Assembly: GCA_024803745.1 (NCBI GenBank) | Contig: JANJXV010000040.1 | Location: 1,791,414 to 1,855,413, forward strand | DNA length: 64,000 nt | Direction: 5' to 3' | DNA from: Megascapheus bottae | Taxonomy: Eukaryota > Chordata > Mammalia > Rodentia > Geomyidae | Shown here: positions 43,783 through 52,915 of the stretch, in pieces | Layout of the letters: each line of letters begins with the position of its first letter | Numbering within the stretch: the stretch's first letter is position 1 | Notes under the pieces: model-generated | What the model was told of the DNA's origin: nothing | The model's database searches: none | What the model saw: the letters and a program-made list of their open reading frames with translations, nothing else | Position numbers and translations under genes: made by a program

Positions 43783-46700
43783 CTGGAGGGCCAGGGGCGG
43801 CTCAGGGAGGAGGGACCCGGGCCCCGAATCCGAGTCCTGCCAGCCCTGGGGACCCCGGTGAGTCCTGAAGTCCCTCCAGCCCTGGGGACCCCGGTGAGTC
43901 CTGAAGTCCCTCCAGCCCTGAGGACCCCAGAGAGTCCTGAAGTCCCTCCAGCCCTGGGGACCCCGGTGAGTCCTGAAGTCCCCTCAGCCCCGGGGACCCC
44001 GGTGAGTCCTGAAGTCCCCCCAGCCCCGGGGACCCCGGTGAGTCCTGAAGTCCCCCCAGCCCCGGGGACCCCGGTGAGTCCTGAAGTCCCCCCAGCCCCG
44101 GGGACCCCGGTGAGTCCTGAAGTCCCCCCAGCCCCGGGGACCCCGGTGAGTCCTGAAGTCCCCCCAGCCCCGGGGACCCCGGTGAGTCCTGAAGTCCCCC
44201 CAACCCCGGGGACCCCGGTGAGTCCTGAAGTCCCTCCAGCCCCGGGGACCCCGGTGAGTCCTGAAGTCCCTCCAGCCTGAGGACCACAGTGAGTCCTGAA
44301 GTCCCCCCAGCCCCGAGGACCCCGGTGAGTCCTGAAGTCCCCCCAGCCCCGGGGACCCCGGTGAGTCCTGAAGTCCCTCCAGCCTGAGGACCACAGTGAG
44401 TCCTGAAGTCCCTCCAGCCCCGGGGACCCCGGTGAGTCCTGAAGTCCCTCCAGCCCCGGGGACCCCGGTGAGTCCTGAAGTCCCTCCAGCCCCGGGGACC
44501 CCGGTGAGTCCTGAAGTCCCTCCAGCCCCGGGGACCCCGGTGAGTCCTGAAGTCCCTCCAGCCTGAGGACCACAGTGAGTCCTGAAGTCCCTCCAGCCCC
44601 GGGGACCACGGTGAGTCCTGAAGTCCCTCCAGCCCTGAGGACCCCGGTGAGTCCTGAAGTCCCTCCAGCCCCGGGGACCCCGGTGAGTCCTGAAGTCCCT
44701 CCAGCCCCAGGGACCCCGGTGAGTCCTGAAGTCCCTCCAGCCTGAGGACCACAGTGAGTCCTGAAGTCCCTCCAGCCCCGGGGACCCCGGTGAGTCCTGA
44801 AGTTCCTCCAGCCCCGAGGACCCTGGTGAGTCCTGAAGTCCCCCCAGCCTGAGGACCACAGTGAGTCCTGAAGTCCCCCCAGCCCCGGGGACCCCGGTGA
44901 GTCCTGAAGTCCCTCCAGCCTGAGGACCACAGTGAGTCCTGAAGTCCCTCCAGCCCCGGGGACCCCGGTGAGTCCTGAAGTCCCTCCAGCCCCGGGGACC
45001 CCGGTGAGTCCTGAAGTCCCTCCAGCCCCGGGGACCCCGGTGAGTCCTGAAGTCCCTCCAGCCCCGGGGACCCCGGTGAGTCCTCCCTGCGGCCTGGGTC
45101 AGAGCGCAGGGCCGGCGGGGCCTCACCTGCAGGATGAGCACGCACATGCCCACGGCCCCCAGCGCGTGCCGGTTGTCCTCAAACCACAGCTTCATCTTCT
45201 CGTAGCAGCCCTGGGAGGAAGCGCAGGCCGAGGTCCTGGGTGAGGGCGGGCTCCCCGCAAGCGGGCCGGTGTGCGGAGGGGGCGGGGGGGGGGCGGAGGA
45301 GGGGCGGAGGAGGGGCGGAGGGCGGAGGGGGAGGGGGGCGGGGAGGGGCGGAGGGGAGCGGGGGGGGGGGGGCGTAGGGGGGCGGGGAGGGGGCGGGGAG
45401 GGGGGCGGGGAGGGCCCTCACCGTCCTCCACAGCGGCGTGGTGGCGTTGCGCCCGCAGCCCTGGGCGTTCTCCACGCAGCAGCGGTCGGGGACCGTGTTC
45501 TCCCCGAGCACCGGGAACCAGTCCGTGTGGTCCGAGACGCCGCAGCAGCGCATCTGCGGGACAGGGACGGGGACAGCGGGCGGTGAGGCGGGGCGGGCTG
45601 GGGACCAGCGCGGGGGACCAGGCCCGCAGCCCTGCCGGGCCCCGCCCCTCCCGCGGAGCCCCGCCCCTCCCCTCCCGGCCCCGCCCCGACCTCGGCCTGG
45701 ATGATGTTCCAGGCGTTCCGGAGCCCCTCCCTTTCCCTCAAGGCCCCGCCCCTCCCCTCCAGGCCCCGCCCCTCCCCTCCAGGCCCCGCCCCACCTCGGC
45801 CTGGACGATGTTCCAGGCGTTCCGGAGCCCCTCCCCTCCCCTCCAGGCCCCGCCCCTCCCCTCCAGGCCCCGCCCCCACCTCGGCCTGGATGCTGTTCCA
45901 GGCGTTCCGGAGCCCCGCCCCTCCCCTCAAGGCCCCGCCCCCACCTCGGCCTGCATGCTGTTCCAGGCGTTCCGGAGCCCCGCCCTTCCCCTCCAGGCCC
46001 CGCCCCTCCCTCCAGGCCCCGCCCCACCTCGGCCTGGACGATGTTCCAGGAGTTCCGGAGCCCCTCCCCTCCCCTCCAGGCCCCGCCCCTCCCCTCCAGG
46101 CCCCGCCCCTCCAGGCCCCGCCCCACTTCGGCCTGGACGATGTTCCAGGCGTTCCGGAGCCCCGCCCCTCCCCTCCAGGCCCCGCCCCTCCCTCCAGGCC
46201 CCGCCCCCACCTCGGCCTGGATGATGTTCCAGGCGTTCCGGAGCCCCACGTTGTTGTCCGTGTTGTAGAGCATCAGCCCTTCCTTCAGGTCCTGCTTGGC
46301 GTTCTCGCTCACCTGGCGGGCAGGTCCAGCGTGAGCCGGGGAGGCCTCTGGGGTGTGTGTGTGGGGGTCGCCCCCCGCCTCGGGATCCTCCCCCCCGCCC
46401 TGGATCCCCCTCCACCCCGGATCCCCCTCCCCCACAGGGATTCCCCCCTGCTTGGGGATCCCCCCTCCCCCCGGATTCCCCTCCCCCCCACGGCCCCCCC
46501 CCCCGCCCTGGCCGCCCTCCCCGCCTCACCTTGTCCATGTAGACGAAGAAGAGGATGAGCAGGATGAGCTCCGCCAGGAGGACCACCAACAGAACGATGA
46601 AGAACTGTCGAGAACACGTCCCGTGTGGGCCGGGATGACCGGACCCGGGACCCCCCCCTCCCCACCGGGCACCAGAGACCCCTCACTAGCCGAGGCCTGA

Positions 46701-46977
46701 GGAGGACCAGCTCGGGGCAGGTGCTGGCCGGGCCTGGCCGGCCGGGGGGCAGTGAGGGACGGGGTCCCGCATGGGGTCCACTCACGCTGAGCAGCAGGCA
46801 CTTGTTCTCCTTGATGGCCCCCAGGCAGCCCAGGAAGCCGGTCACCATGACGACGGTGCCCAGGAGGATGACCAGGTTGGCCGCCGAGAGCGAGGGGAAG
46901 CTGGGCGAGAAGGTGGCGAAGTTGCCCTGGGACACCGAGAGCCAGATGCCAACTCCCAGCAGCCCGCAGCCGCAGAG
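43711..46977 (-). CDS. TSPAN9: TSPAN9 coding region, six of seven exons
   Basis: Minus-strand join of 46977-46786, 46604-46530, 46312-46211, 45553-45422, 45210-45127 and 43782-43711 encodes 218 residues. This equals human TSPAN9 (239) minus the 21 residues of the first coding exon, which is absent here. TSPAN9 is a four-pass tetraspanin of platelets and many tissues. The order seen is the rest of TM1 (LCGCGLLGVGIW), small loop, TM2 (LVILLGTVVMVTGFLG), the KENKCLLLS turn, TM3 (FFIVLLVVLLAELILLILFF), a large loop with MRCCG, PDRCC, GCGRNATT and GCYEK, TM4, and a tail ending RRTGKKYDA. NAT is a likely N-glycosylation site. Every junction is phase 0 with GT/AG sites. The intron at 46210-45554 contains tandem copies of the preceding exon's end. 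The gene converges on TSPAN11. Confidence 0.95.
43858..45080 (-). repeat. TSPAN9 last-intron VNTR, 36/35-bp unit
   Basis: About 34 copies of a unit reading on the plus strand GTGAGTCCTGAAGTCCC TCCAGCCCCGGGGACCCCG (36 bp). Six copies are a 35-bp variant with CCTGAGGACCACA in place of CCCCGGGGACCCCG (near 44272, 44390, 44561, 44741, 44849 and 44918). Because 36 is divisible by three, all frames stay open and give long spurious peptides; the 35-bp units switch frame. The plus strand has a perfect GTGAGT in almost every unit, antisense to TSPAN9. Confidence 0.95.
45127..45210 (-). CDS. TSPAN9: TSPAN9 coding exon 6 (TM4)
   Basis: Acceptor cccag before 45210; donor gtgagg at 45126-45121. The 28 codons (GCYEKMKLWFEDNRHALG then AVGMCVLILQ) hold the last loop cysteine and the start of TM4. 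Confidence 0.94.
45211..45421 (-). repeat. TSPAN9 intron 5, G-rich tract
   Basis: About 150 bp of this 211-bp intron (45265-45415) is GGGGCGGAGGAGGGGCGG-type sequence on the plus strand, so the transcript is C-rich with GCC breaks. It contains no sense AG between about 45252 and 45415. No coding content is seen. Confidence 0.8.
45422..45553 (-). CDS. TSPAN9: TSPAN9 coding exon 5 (large-loop cysteines)
   Basis: Acceptor cgcag before 45553; donor gtgagg at 45421-45416. The 44 codons start MRCCGVSDHTDW and include ENTVPDRCC and GCGRNATTPLWRT. They carry the CCG motif, the PxxCC motif and an N-A-T sequon. Confidence 0.94.
45554..46210 (-). repeat. TSPAN9: TSPAN9 intron with tandem exon-end/donor copies
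   Basis: This 657-nt intron is a minisatellite. Six copies of the 37-bp 3' end of exon 4 occur, with exon-like last bases at 46127, 46028, 45945, 45880, 45795 and 45691; spacing is 84, 99, 83, 65, 85 and 104 bp. Copies are separated by GC-rich spacers (sense GGCCTGGAGGGGAGGGGCGGGG). Five copies are followed by GTGGGG and the last by GTCGGG. The coding sense of the copies varies (NIV, NSW, NSM, NSI); the most distal copy matches the real exon in amino acids. The intron is stop-free in the exon frame and 219 codons long. Confidence 0.93.
46211..46312 (-). CDS. TSPAN9: TSPAN9 coding exon 4 (source of tandem copies)
   Basis: Acceptor gccag before 46312; donor gtgggg at 46210-46205. The 34 codons are VSENAKQDLKEGLMLYNTDN then NVGLRNAWNIIQAE, the first helix of the large loop. 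The last 37 bp of this exon (46247-46211, encoding the GLRNAWNIIQAE part) recurs six more times inside the following intron, each time followed by a GT. The natural donor is already weak (gtgggg). Confidence 0.94.
46530..46604 (-). CDS. TSPAN9: TSPAN9 coding exon 3 (TM3)
   Basis: Acceptor gacag before 46604; donor gtgagg at 46529-46524. The 25 codons are TM3 (FFIVLLVVLLAELILLILFF) and VYMDK, the entry to the large loop. Confidence 0.94.
46786..46977 (-). CDS. TSPAN9: TSPAN9 coding exon 2 (first in window)
   Basis: Acceptor ccccag precedes 46977 on the minus strand and donor gtgagt follows at 46785-46780. The 64 codons start LCGCGLLGVG and end KENKCLLLS, covering most of TM1, the small extracellular loop and TM2. 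It begins in phase 0 straight after where the family's first exon ends (FNLIFW), so one exon with the initiator is missing upstream. Confidence 0.94.
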
Positions 46978-47114
46978 CTGGGGGAGGAGAGAGGAGGGGG
47001 AGAGGAGGGGGGGTCAGGTCACCACCAGGCCAGCACAGCCCCCACCCCAGCCTGAGGCGCAGAAGAGGGGGGGACCTCGCTCTGCAAGATCAGAGCGAGA
47101 ACCACGCGACCATC

Positions 47115-47279
47115 CCTGCACCACAGCGGAGCCGAGGATCCAGGTTCAAAGCCAGCCCCGGGGCCTGCGAGAAAGCCCATCACAGCCTCAGCTCCAACGA
47201 ACCAACCCAGACAGACAAGTGGGGCTGTGGCTCAAGGGGTCCAGCCTGGAGTCCTGAGTTCAAGCCCCAGGACCAGCGC
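47115..47279 (+). mobile_element. Composite SINE
   Basis: 'aggttcaaagccagccccgg' and 'gggctgtggctcaaggggtc' to 'gagttcaagccccaggacc'. Confidence 0.8.
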
Positions 47280-48364
47280 CCCCCCCCCGGACTCGCCTGC
47301 CCTTCCCGGGCCATGCCCTGGCTGCGACAGTCCACACGCAGGATCTCACACGCACACACACACGCCCGCCGCCCCGGTCTGGGCATCTGCAGGCTCTGTG
47401 CCCATTCCCAGCCCTGGCCCTGTCCAGCTCCTGGGGGCCCGGGTGTCACCCCGGAGGGAGCCGCTAGATGGCACTCTGGCCGCACGTTCTCCATGCACGA
47501 ACTCCCAGCCCGGCTGACCACGGGACTTTCTCCACCCGGCCAGTCCCGGGCTGCTGCCGAGTCAATTTCCCTTTCATTAATCACGCCGGGAAGTCCACTG
47601 AAGGTTGATTGCTCTAAAAAGCCAGACCCTGGAGTGAGGACCTGGAAAAGGCGCTGGCAGTCTCTGGAGTGGGCACTGTGGGGGGGTGGAGAGGAGTTGT
47701 GAGTCCCCCCTCCACCTCCCTCCATCACCCTCCCAGGAAGGCCAGGGGCGCCTCTGAGGGTGGCAGGGCTAGCCGCTTCTCCCACCTGGCACTCCAGGCC
47801 CTACGCCACCCAGATGTCAGCCAGTGCCCTGCCCCAATCCTGTATCCACCTGGGCATCCTGATTCCCCAGGGGGGGCCACACCTCCTCTCCACGCTGCAG
47901 GGCACAGTGGGGGACCCTGGGACCCCCCCTCCCCCGCTGTCTCTAAAGCTATGGAAGCTGGTGGGGTGGCCCTGCTCCCAGCCCTCTGCCCATAGCACTC
48001 CCTGCCGTCTAGGCCTGTGGCTCAGTGGCATTTCATGAAGTAGTGGATATGGGAGATAAAAGAGCAAAATCCAAACATCCCAGCCTGACACACCGGCTGT
48101 GAGCTCGCCTGGCCCCGGGAGACTGAGGACAGCGCAGGACACTGGGGCGGCCACCCTGCCCCAAGGGTCCCCCCGACCCTCGGGGAGGGACGGCTGGAGG
48201 CGTCTCCTAATCTAGCCTAGACCCCAGCGATGTTCTCAGTCAGTTTGTGCAGGATTTAAAGCTGAATGCCATGAGTCCTTGTGGTCATTTTGGGGGGTTC
48301 CTGTGTCTATTGGGTGATTGCTGTACTACTGGGGGGGGGTGCCCCCAGCCCTGTTGCTTTCACT

Positions 48365-48480
48365 TGTTTCTCAGTGAGGGTCTTGTGTTTCTCCAAAGCT
48401 GGCCTGGGAAGCAGATCCTTCCGTCTCAGCCTCCGGAGCCTGGATTACAGGCGTGTATCACCACACCCCTGGCCCTTCTT
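48365..48480 (-). mobile_element. B1/7SL-like SINE monomer
   Basis: 'tccgtctcagcctccggagc' and 'ggattacaggcgtgtatcac' are the antisense B1/Alu-like sequence. Confidence 0.8.
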
Positions 48481-48802
48481 TACTGGAATCTTTCCTTTTT
48501 TTCCCCTCAAGTTTCTTCACAACTCCACTTGGCAGTCTCAACACCCTGACTTTATAGGTGACAGGAATATCACACCCCCATTTCAGGGGCCCCGTTTGCC
48601 TCCAAATAAACATTACATAACGCAATCTGCATATCAACAACCTAGTTACATTTTGATGATGATTCGGGAAGGGGGAGGTGGTTCTAAGACAATCCTTACA
48701 CTCTGCCACACACAACACAGGAGATCCGTCTGGAGGCTGCACTTAACACACACGCTTACCTCACCCCTTTGCACATTGCCTTTATAATATTTTTTTTTAA
48801 TT

Positions 48803-48925
48803 ACAGCTCACGCCTGTCATCCCAGCTACTCAGGAGGCTGAGATCTGGGGATCAAGGTTCAAAGCCAGCCTGGGCACAAAAGGACCTGAGACTCTTCTCT
48901 CCAATTAACCTCTAGAAAACGGGAA
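48803..48925 (+). mobile_element. SINE, left (7SL-like) half
   Basis: 'cagctactcaggaggctgag', 'gttcaaagccagcctgggca'; the right half is missing. Confidence 0.85.
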
Positions 48926-49845
48926 CAAAATGTAAAATAAAAGCACTGGATTTAGGAGATCCCTCTGGCCACTGCCCAGGCCAGCAGGGAGGACTGAGCT
49001 GGCGTGGGTCTGGAGGAAGGACCTCTGGCCGGCGGAATCCTTTGCCTCTGGGTACCTGTGTCATTGTGCACCTGCATCTTTTCTGGGTATGTGGTACTTC
49101 ATATGCCCGCTAGGCAAGGAAGGGCTCCACCGTGGAGCCTCCTTCCCCGCCCCTGGTGTTTGCATTTCCGCGGTGGATTTAATGGTACCCACCCCCTATG
49201 GCTCTCATCAGAATTAAATGAGATTTGGGAAAATAAAACTACCCAGCAGTGTGCCTTGTGTAAAGCTGCGTGCAAGAATGGATTTTGGCGTCGGCCCCCC
49301 AGCCATCTCTCAGGAGGTGGTAGAGTGGGGGGGGGGTGAGGCAGAGCCAGGAGTGGCAGCAGGGGCACAGGGGTCCCATGCTAGGCCACCCACCACGCCC
49401 CGTGGCCGCCCTGCCCCTTTTCTCCCCCCCCCCCACGTGAGTCCTCACAGCCCGCCGTGGTCCCCAGCAGCCCATCTCCGGGAGATGGCTCTGCTTTCCC
49501 GACTTGTAACGAGCTTTCTTTTGGCAGGGAGCCGCCGCTGTCTGCGCTCTGGACTGTAAAACAAGTTTTCATCAATAAATTAAGATAAGCGGAAAGCCGG
49601 CTCCGGAGGAGGCGGGCCGGGGCGGGCCAGGCCCATCGGTGACCCAGGACCCTGGCCGAGTCCAAAGTTAGGTCGGCCCTCCAGGGGCTGGAAAGCATCC
49701 TGACTGCTCCAGTCCCCCCCGTGGCGGGGTAGTAGGCCCCCGGGCCCCCCATAACCATCGCTCTGCAGCGGATGAGCCAAATTCACCCAGCCACTTGTCT
49801 AGCCAATTCCTGGATCTACAAAACCTCCTCCAAAAATAAAAACAG

Positions 49846-50067
49846 AGAGCCGGCCATTCACGCCTGTCTTCTCAGCTACCCAGGAGACTGAAATCTGAGG
49901 CTCCAGGTTCAAAACCAGCCCAGATAAGAAAAGTCCGTGAGACTCCCCAACAAACTACTAAAAAAAAGGCAGACGTGGAGCTGTGACTCAAGTGGCCCAG
50001 CCTTGAGTGAAAAAGCTCAGGGCCAGCAGCCAGGCCCCAAGTTCAAGTCCCAGGACCCCCCCCCATT
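49846..50067 (+). mobile_element. Composite SINE, near full length
   Basis: 'tctcagctacccaggagact' through 'ggagctgtgactcaagtggc' to 'ccccaagttcaagtcccagg'. Confidence 0.88.
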
Positions 50068-50131
50068 AAAGAATAACCCCACAGAGAGCCTGCTCTTCAG
50101 CCTGAACCCCAAACACATCTTCCTACCATGC

Positions 50132-50166
50132 TCACACACACACACACACACGCACACACACACACA
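50132..50166 (+). repeat. (CA)n microsatellite
   Basis: About 17 CA units with one CG interruption. Confidence 0.95.
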
Positions 50167-50569
50167 GATCAGAAGACCGAGGAGGTTCAGGGCCCGGTGA
50201 CATAAAATCAAGATTACTAATTATCCTCCAACCTGGCTGTGAGTGGGATTGATTTTGTGCTGGGGCGGGTGGAGGCCTCTGGGCTCAGTCCGAAGGAAGC
50301 TGAGTGGGGTTCAGAAACACTGATAAGAGCAAAAACCAAAAATAAAATAAAATAAAAAACAATGGCTACACGTTTTCATATGAGAACCAGGAATACATTT
50401 GCACTTGTTTTGCTTATTCCACAGAAACCAGGGGAAAGAGAGGGAGAGAGGAGTGCAGGGGGAGAGGTGGGGGGGCAGTGCAGAGCAGAATGCAGACACT
50501 AGCATTTTGTGGCTAGTCTGTCAGAAGCACTTCTTGTTTTCTTTTGAGTGTGTGTGTGTGTGTGTGCAC

Positions 50570-50775
50570 TGGAGATCTGGGCACTGTCCTTGAGCTTTTT
50601 TACTCAGGGCTGGTACTCAACCACTTGAGTCACAGCTTCACTTTGGGCTTTTTGCTGGCTGGTTGGAGATAAAGGTCTCATGGACGTTTGTGCCCAAGCT
50701 GGCTTTGAACCGTGATCCTTAGATCTCAGCCTCCCGAGCAACTGATAGCACAGGTGTGAACATATGTGCCCGGCT
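50570..50775 (-). mobile_element. Composite SINE
   Basis: 'ctcaaccacttgagtcacag', 'ggctttgaaccgtgatcctt', 'cagcctcccgagcaactgat' in antisense. Confidence 0.88.
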
Positions 50776-51014
50776 CAAAACAACATTTGTAAGCAGAGAA
50801 ATGGGGTACGGACTCCAGGACACCCAGAAAAGAGGCATGTGGCCCATCCAGGGGCAGCGTGGCGTCTACAGAACCGATGTGATCCTGCAGGTGCCCAGAG
50901 AGCCACCAGGGTGGGCCTTGTGTGTGGTGGACGCCAGGACCCCCTGGAACTGGCCTAGTCTCTGACTCCCTCCTGGATTCCCTTCTCCAGAAAAAGAGAA
51001 TGGGAGTGGCCTGT

Positions 51015-51197
51015 CATGATCCGAGGACCGAGGTTCAAAGCCAGCCCTGGCAGGGAAGTCCGTGAGACTCTGATCTCCAGAAAACCACACGTGGCGCTGT
51101 GGCTCGAAGTGACAGAGAGCCAGCCTTGAGCTGAAGAGCTCAGGGACGGCGGTGCACACGCCCCGAGTTCAAGCCCCACCGACGACAAAAAAGAAAG
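51015..51197 (+). mobile_element. Composite SINE
   Basis: 'gaggttcaaagccagccctg', 'ggcgctgtggctcgaagtga', 'ccccgagttcaagccccacc', with an A-rich tail. Confidence 0.88.
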
Positions 51198-51651
51198 AAG
51201 TTGGATATGGGGTACAACCTCCCTGCGGCCTTGGGAGGGGTTCAGAGGAAAAAGCCAGGACAGGTCCCAGGGCCTGGGAGAATGGATGAGCCAAGGCCCA
51301 GCCAGGCCAGCTTGCAGGGGGCCAGGGAAGGCACGGAGGACCTCTGGGGCCTCTGTGGCCTTAGGTGACACAGAGGAGTCTGCAGAGCGCAGAGTGGGGG
51401 CGCTGTGGGCGTGCCAACCAGGCCGGGCCTGGCCCTGGCCAGGGCACTCTCGAAACGGCCGGCTCCCGGAGGCCGCCCTCCTGCCCTGTCATCCGCTATT
51501 TATACACACCACCAGGGCTCCCTGTGGCCTCGCGGGCTCGGCCCCACCACTGCGCCTGCGCCAGGTGCCAGGTGCCATCCCGGGCCCGGGTAAGCCACAG
51601 CATGGCTGTGCCGAGCTGTCCTGGGCGGGCAGCGCCCTCAGAACACCTGGG

Positions 51652-51852
51652 CTCCATCCCAGCTACTCAGGAGGCTGAGATGTCAGGATTGCAGGTTCCA
51701 AGGCAGCCTGGGAATTTGTAAGACTCATCTCCAATGAAGCAGCAAAAGAAAAAGGCAGAAGTGGGGGCTATGTTCAAGTGGTAGAGCGCCAGCCGTGAGC
51801 AAGAAAGTTCAGGGACAGAGCCCAGGCGGAATTCCAGCCTCGGTACCAGGGA
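51652..51852 (+). mobile_element. Composite SINE
   Basis: 'cccagctactcaggaggctg' and 'tgttcaagtggtagagcgcc'. Confidence 0.85.
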
Positions 51853-51892
51853 GGGAGAGACGGAGACGGAGAGAGAACGATTCTTCCATGCG

Positions 51893-52062
51893 GCCTGAAC
51901 CCAGGGCCTGGGCGCTGTCCCCGAGCTTCTCTCTGCTCAAGGCTAGCTCCACTTCCGGCCTTTTCTGAGGCCCTCACTGGAGACAGGAATCTCACCGACC
52001 TTCCTGTCCAGGCTGGCTTTGAACTGTGATCCTCAGCTCTCAGCCTCCCGCAGTGAGTTTGT
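51893..52062 (-). mobile_element. Composite SINE
   Basis: 'cctgaacccagggcctgggc' and 'ggctttgaactgtgatcctc' in antisense; opposite orientation to the copy ending at 51852. Confidence 0.85.
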
Positions 52063-52394
52063 TCCGAGCACTGGTCAGACGCCACCAAGGAGTCCTACCC
52101 TCCTCGTCACATTTCTTTTGGGGTAGCCAGAGAGGTGACGTCACAAAAATGGTGATTAGGAGAAGGAGCGAGTGGCTGAGAAGAGTTTAATAATAGAGCT
52201 GGGCGGGGCACAGCTCCGTTTCTTTTGCAGTTGCCTGCTGCCAGTCAGCTGCTGGTTCAAATCCAGATCGGCCCCGGGCGGCGTCTCCTCAGGTCAGCTC
52301 CTGCGTGGCCACCACTACCGTGGGGAGAGGCCCCCACCCCCATGGCCTCTATGAAAAGCCCAGCGCGTGCCCCATTCCTGGCTGTTCTGCTGAC

Positions 52395-52790
52395 TGCAGG
52401 CTCAGAGCCTGGGCGCTGTCCTTGAGCTCCTTTTGCTCAAGGCTGGCACTCTACCATTTTTTTTTTCTTTGCCAGTCCTGGGACTTGAACTCAGGGCCTG
52501 AGCGCTGTCCTTGGACTTTTCTCAAGGCTAGAGCTCTACCACTTGAGCCGCAGCACCACTTCTGGCTTTTGTTTTTTAATGTATGTGGTCCTGAGGAATC
52601 GAACCCAGGTCTTTGTGCATGCTAGGCCAGCACTCTACCACTAGGCCACGCTCCCGGCCTCTCTACCATTTTTTGAGCCACAGCTCCACTTCTAGTTTTC
52701 TGGGGGTTCACTGGAGGTCAGAGTCTCACAGGCTTTCCTGCTGGGCTGGCTTTGAACCCCGATCCTCAGTAGCTGGGGTGACAGGCCAGA
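52395..52790 (-). mobile_element. Older composite SINE interrupted by an insertion
   Basis: The right part (52395-52448, 'gcgctgtccttgagctcctt') and left part (52675-52790, 'ggctttgaaccccgatcctc') of one antisense element are split by another SINE at 52463-52660. Confidence 0.85.
52463..52660 (-). mobile_element. Nested ID-like + tRNA-like dimeric SINE
   Basis: An antisense dimer starts with poly(T) and ends with 'ctaggccacgctcccggcct', which is ID-like. It is flanked by the direct repeat ctctaccatttttt at 52449-52462 and 52661-52674, the target-site duplication inside the older SINE. Confidence 0.9.
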
Positions 52791-52799
52791 GCTTCTTTT

Positions 52800-52915
52800 C
52801 CTTTTTCTTGGCTAGCACTGAGGCTTGAACTCGGGGTCTCGCTGGCCCTTCTCCCTCACAGCTGGGTACTTTACCACTTGAGCCATGCCTCTTGTTCTAG
52901 CTTTTTGCTCGTTCA
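52800..52915 (-). mobile_element. SINE-like fragment
   Basis: 'actgaggcttgaactcgggg' and 'ctttaccacttgagccatgc' in antisense; a diverged copy or related family. Confidence 0.6.

Noticed and set aside
43758..45145. Several 390-447-codon frames with 12-residue repeats (collagen- or mucin-like)
   Set aside because: They are produced by a 36-bp intronic repeat in all frames and contain TSPAN9 exon pieces only by read-through.
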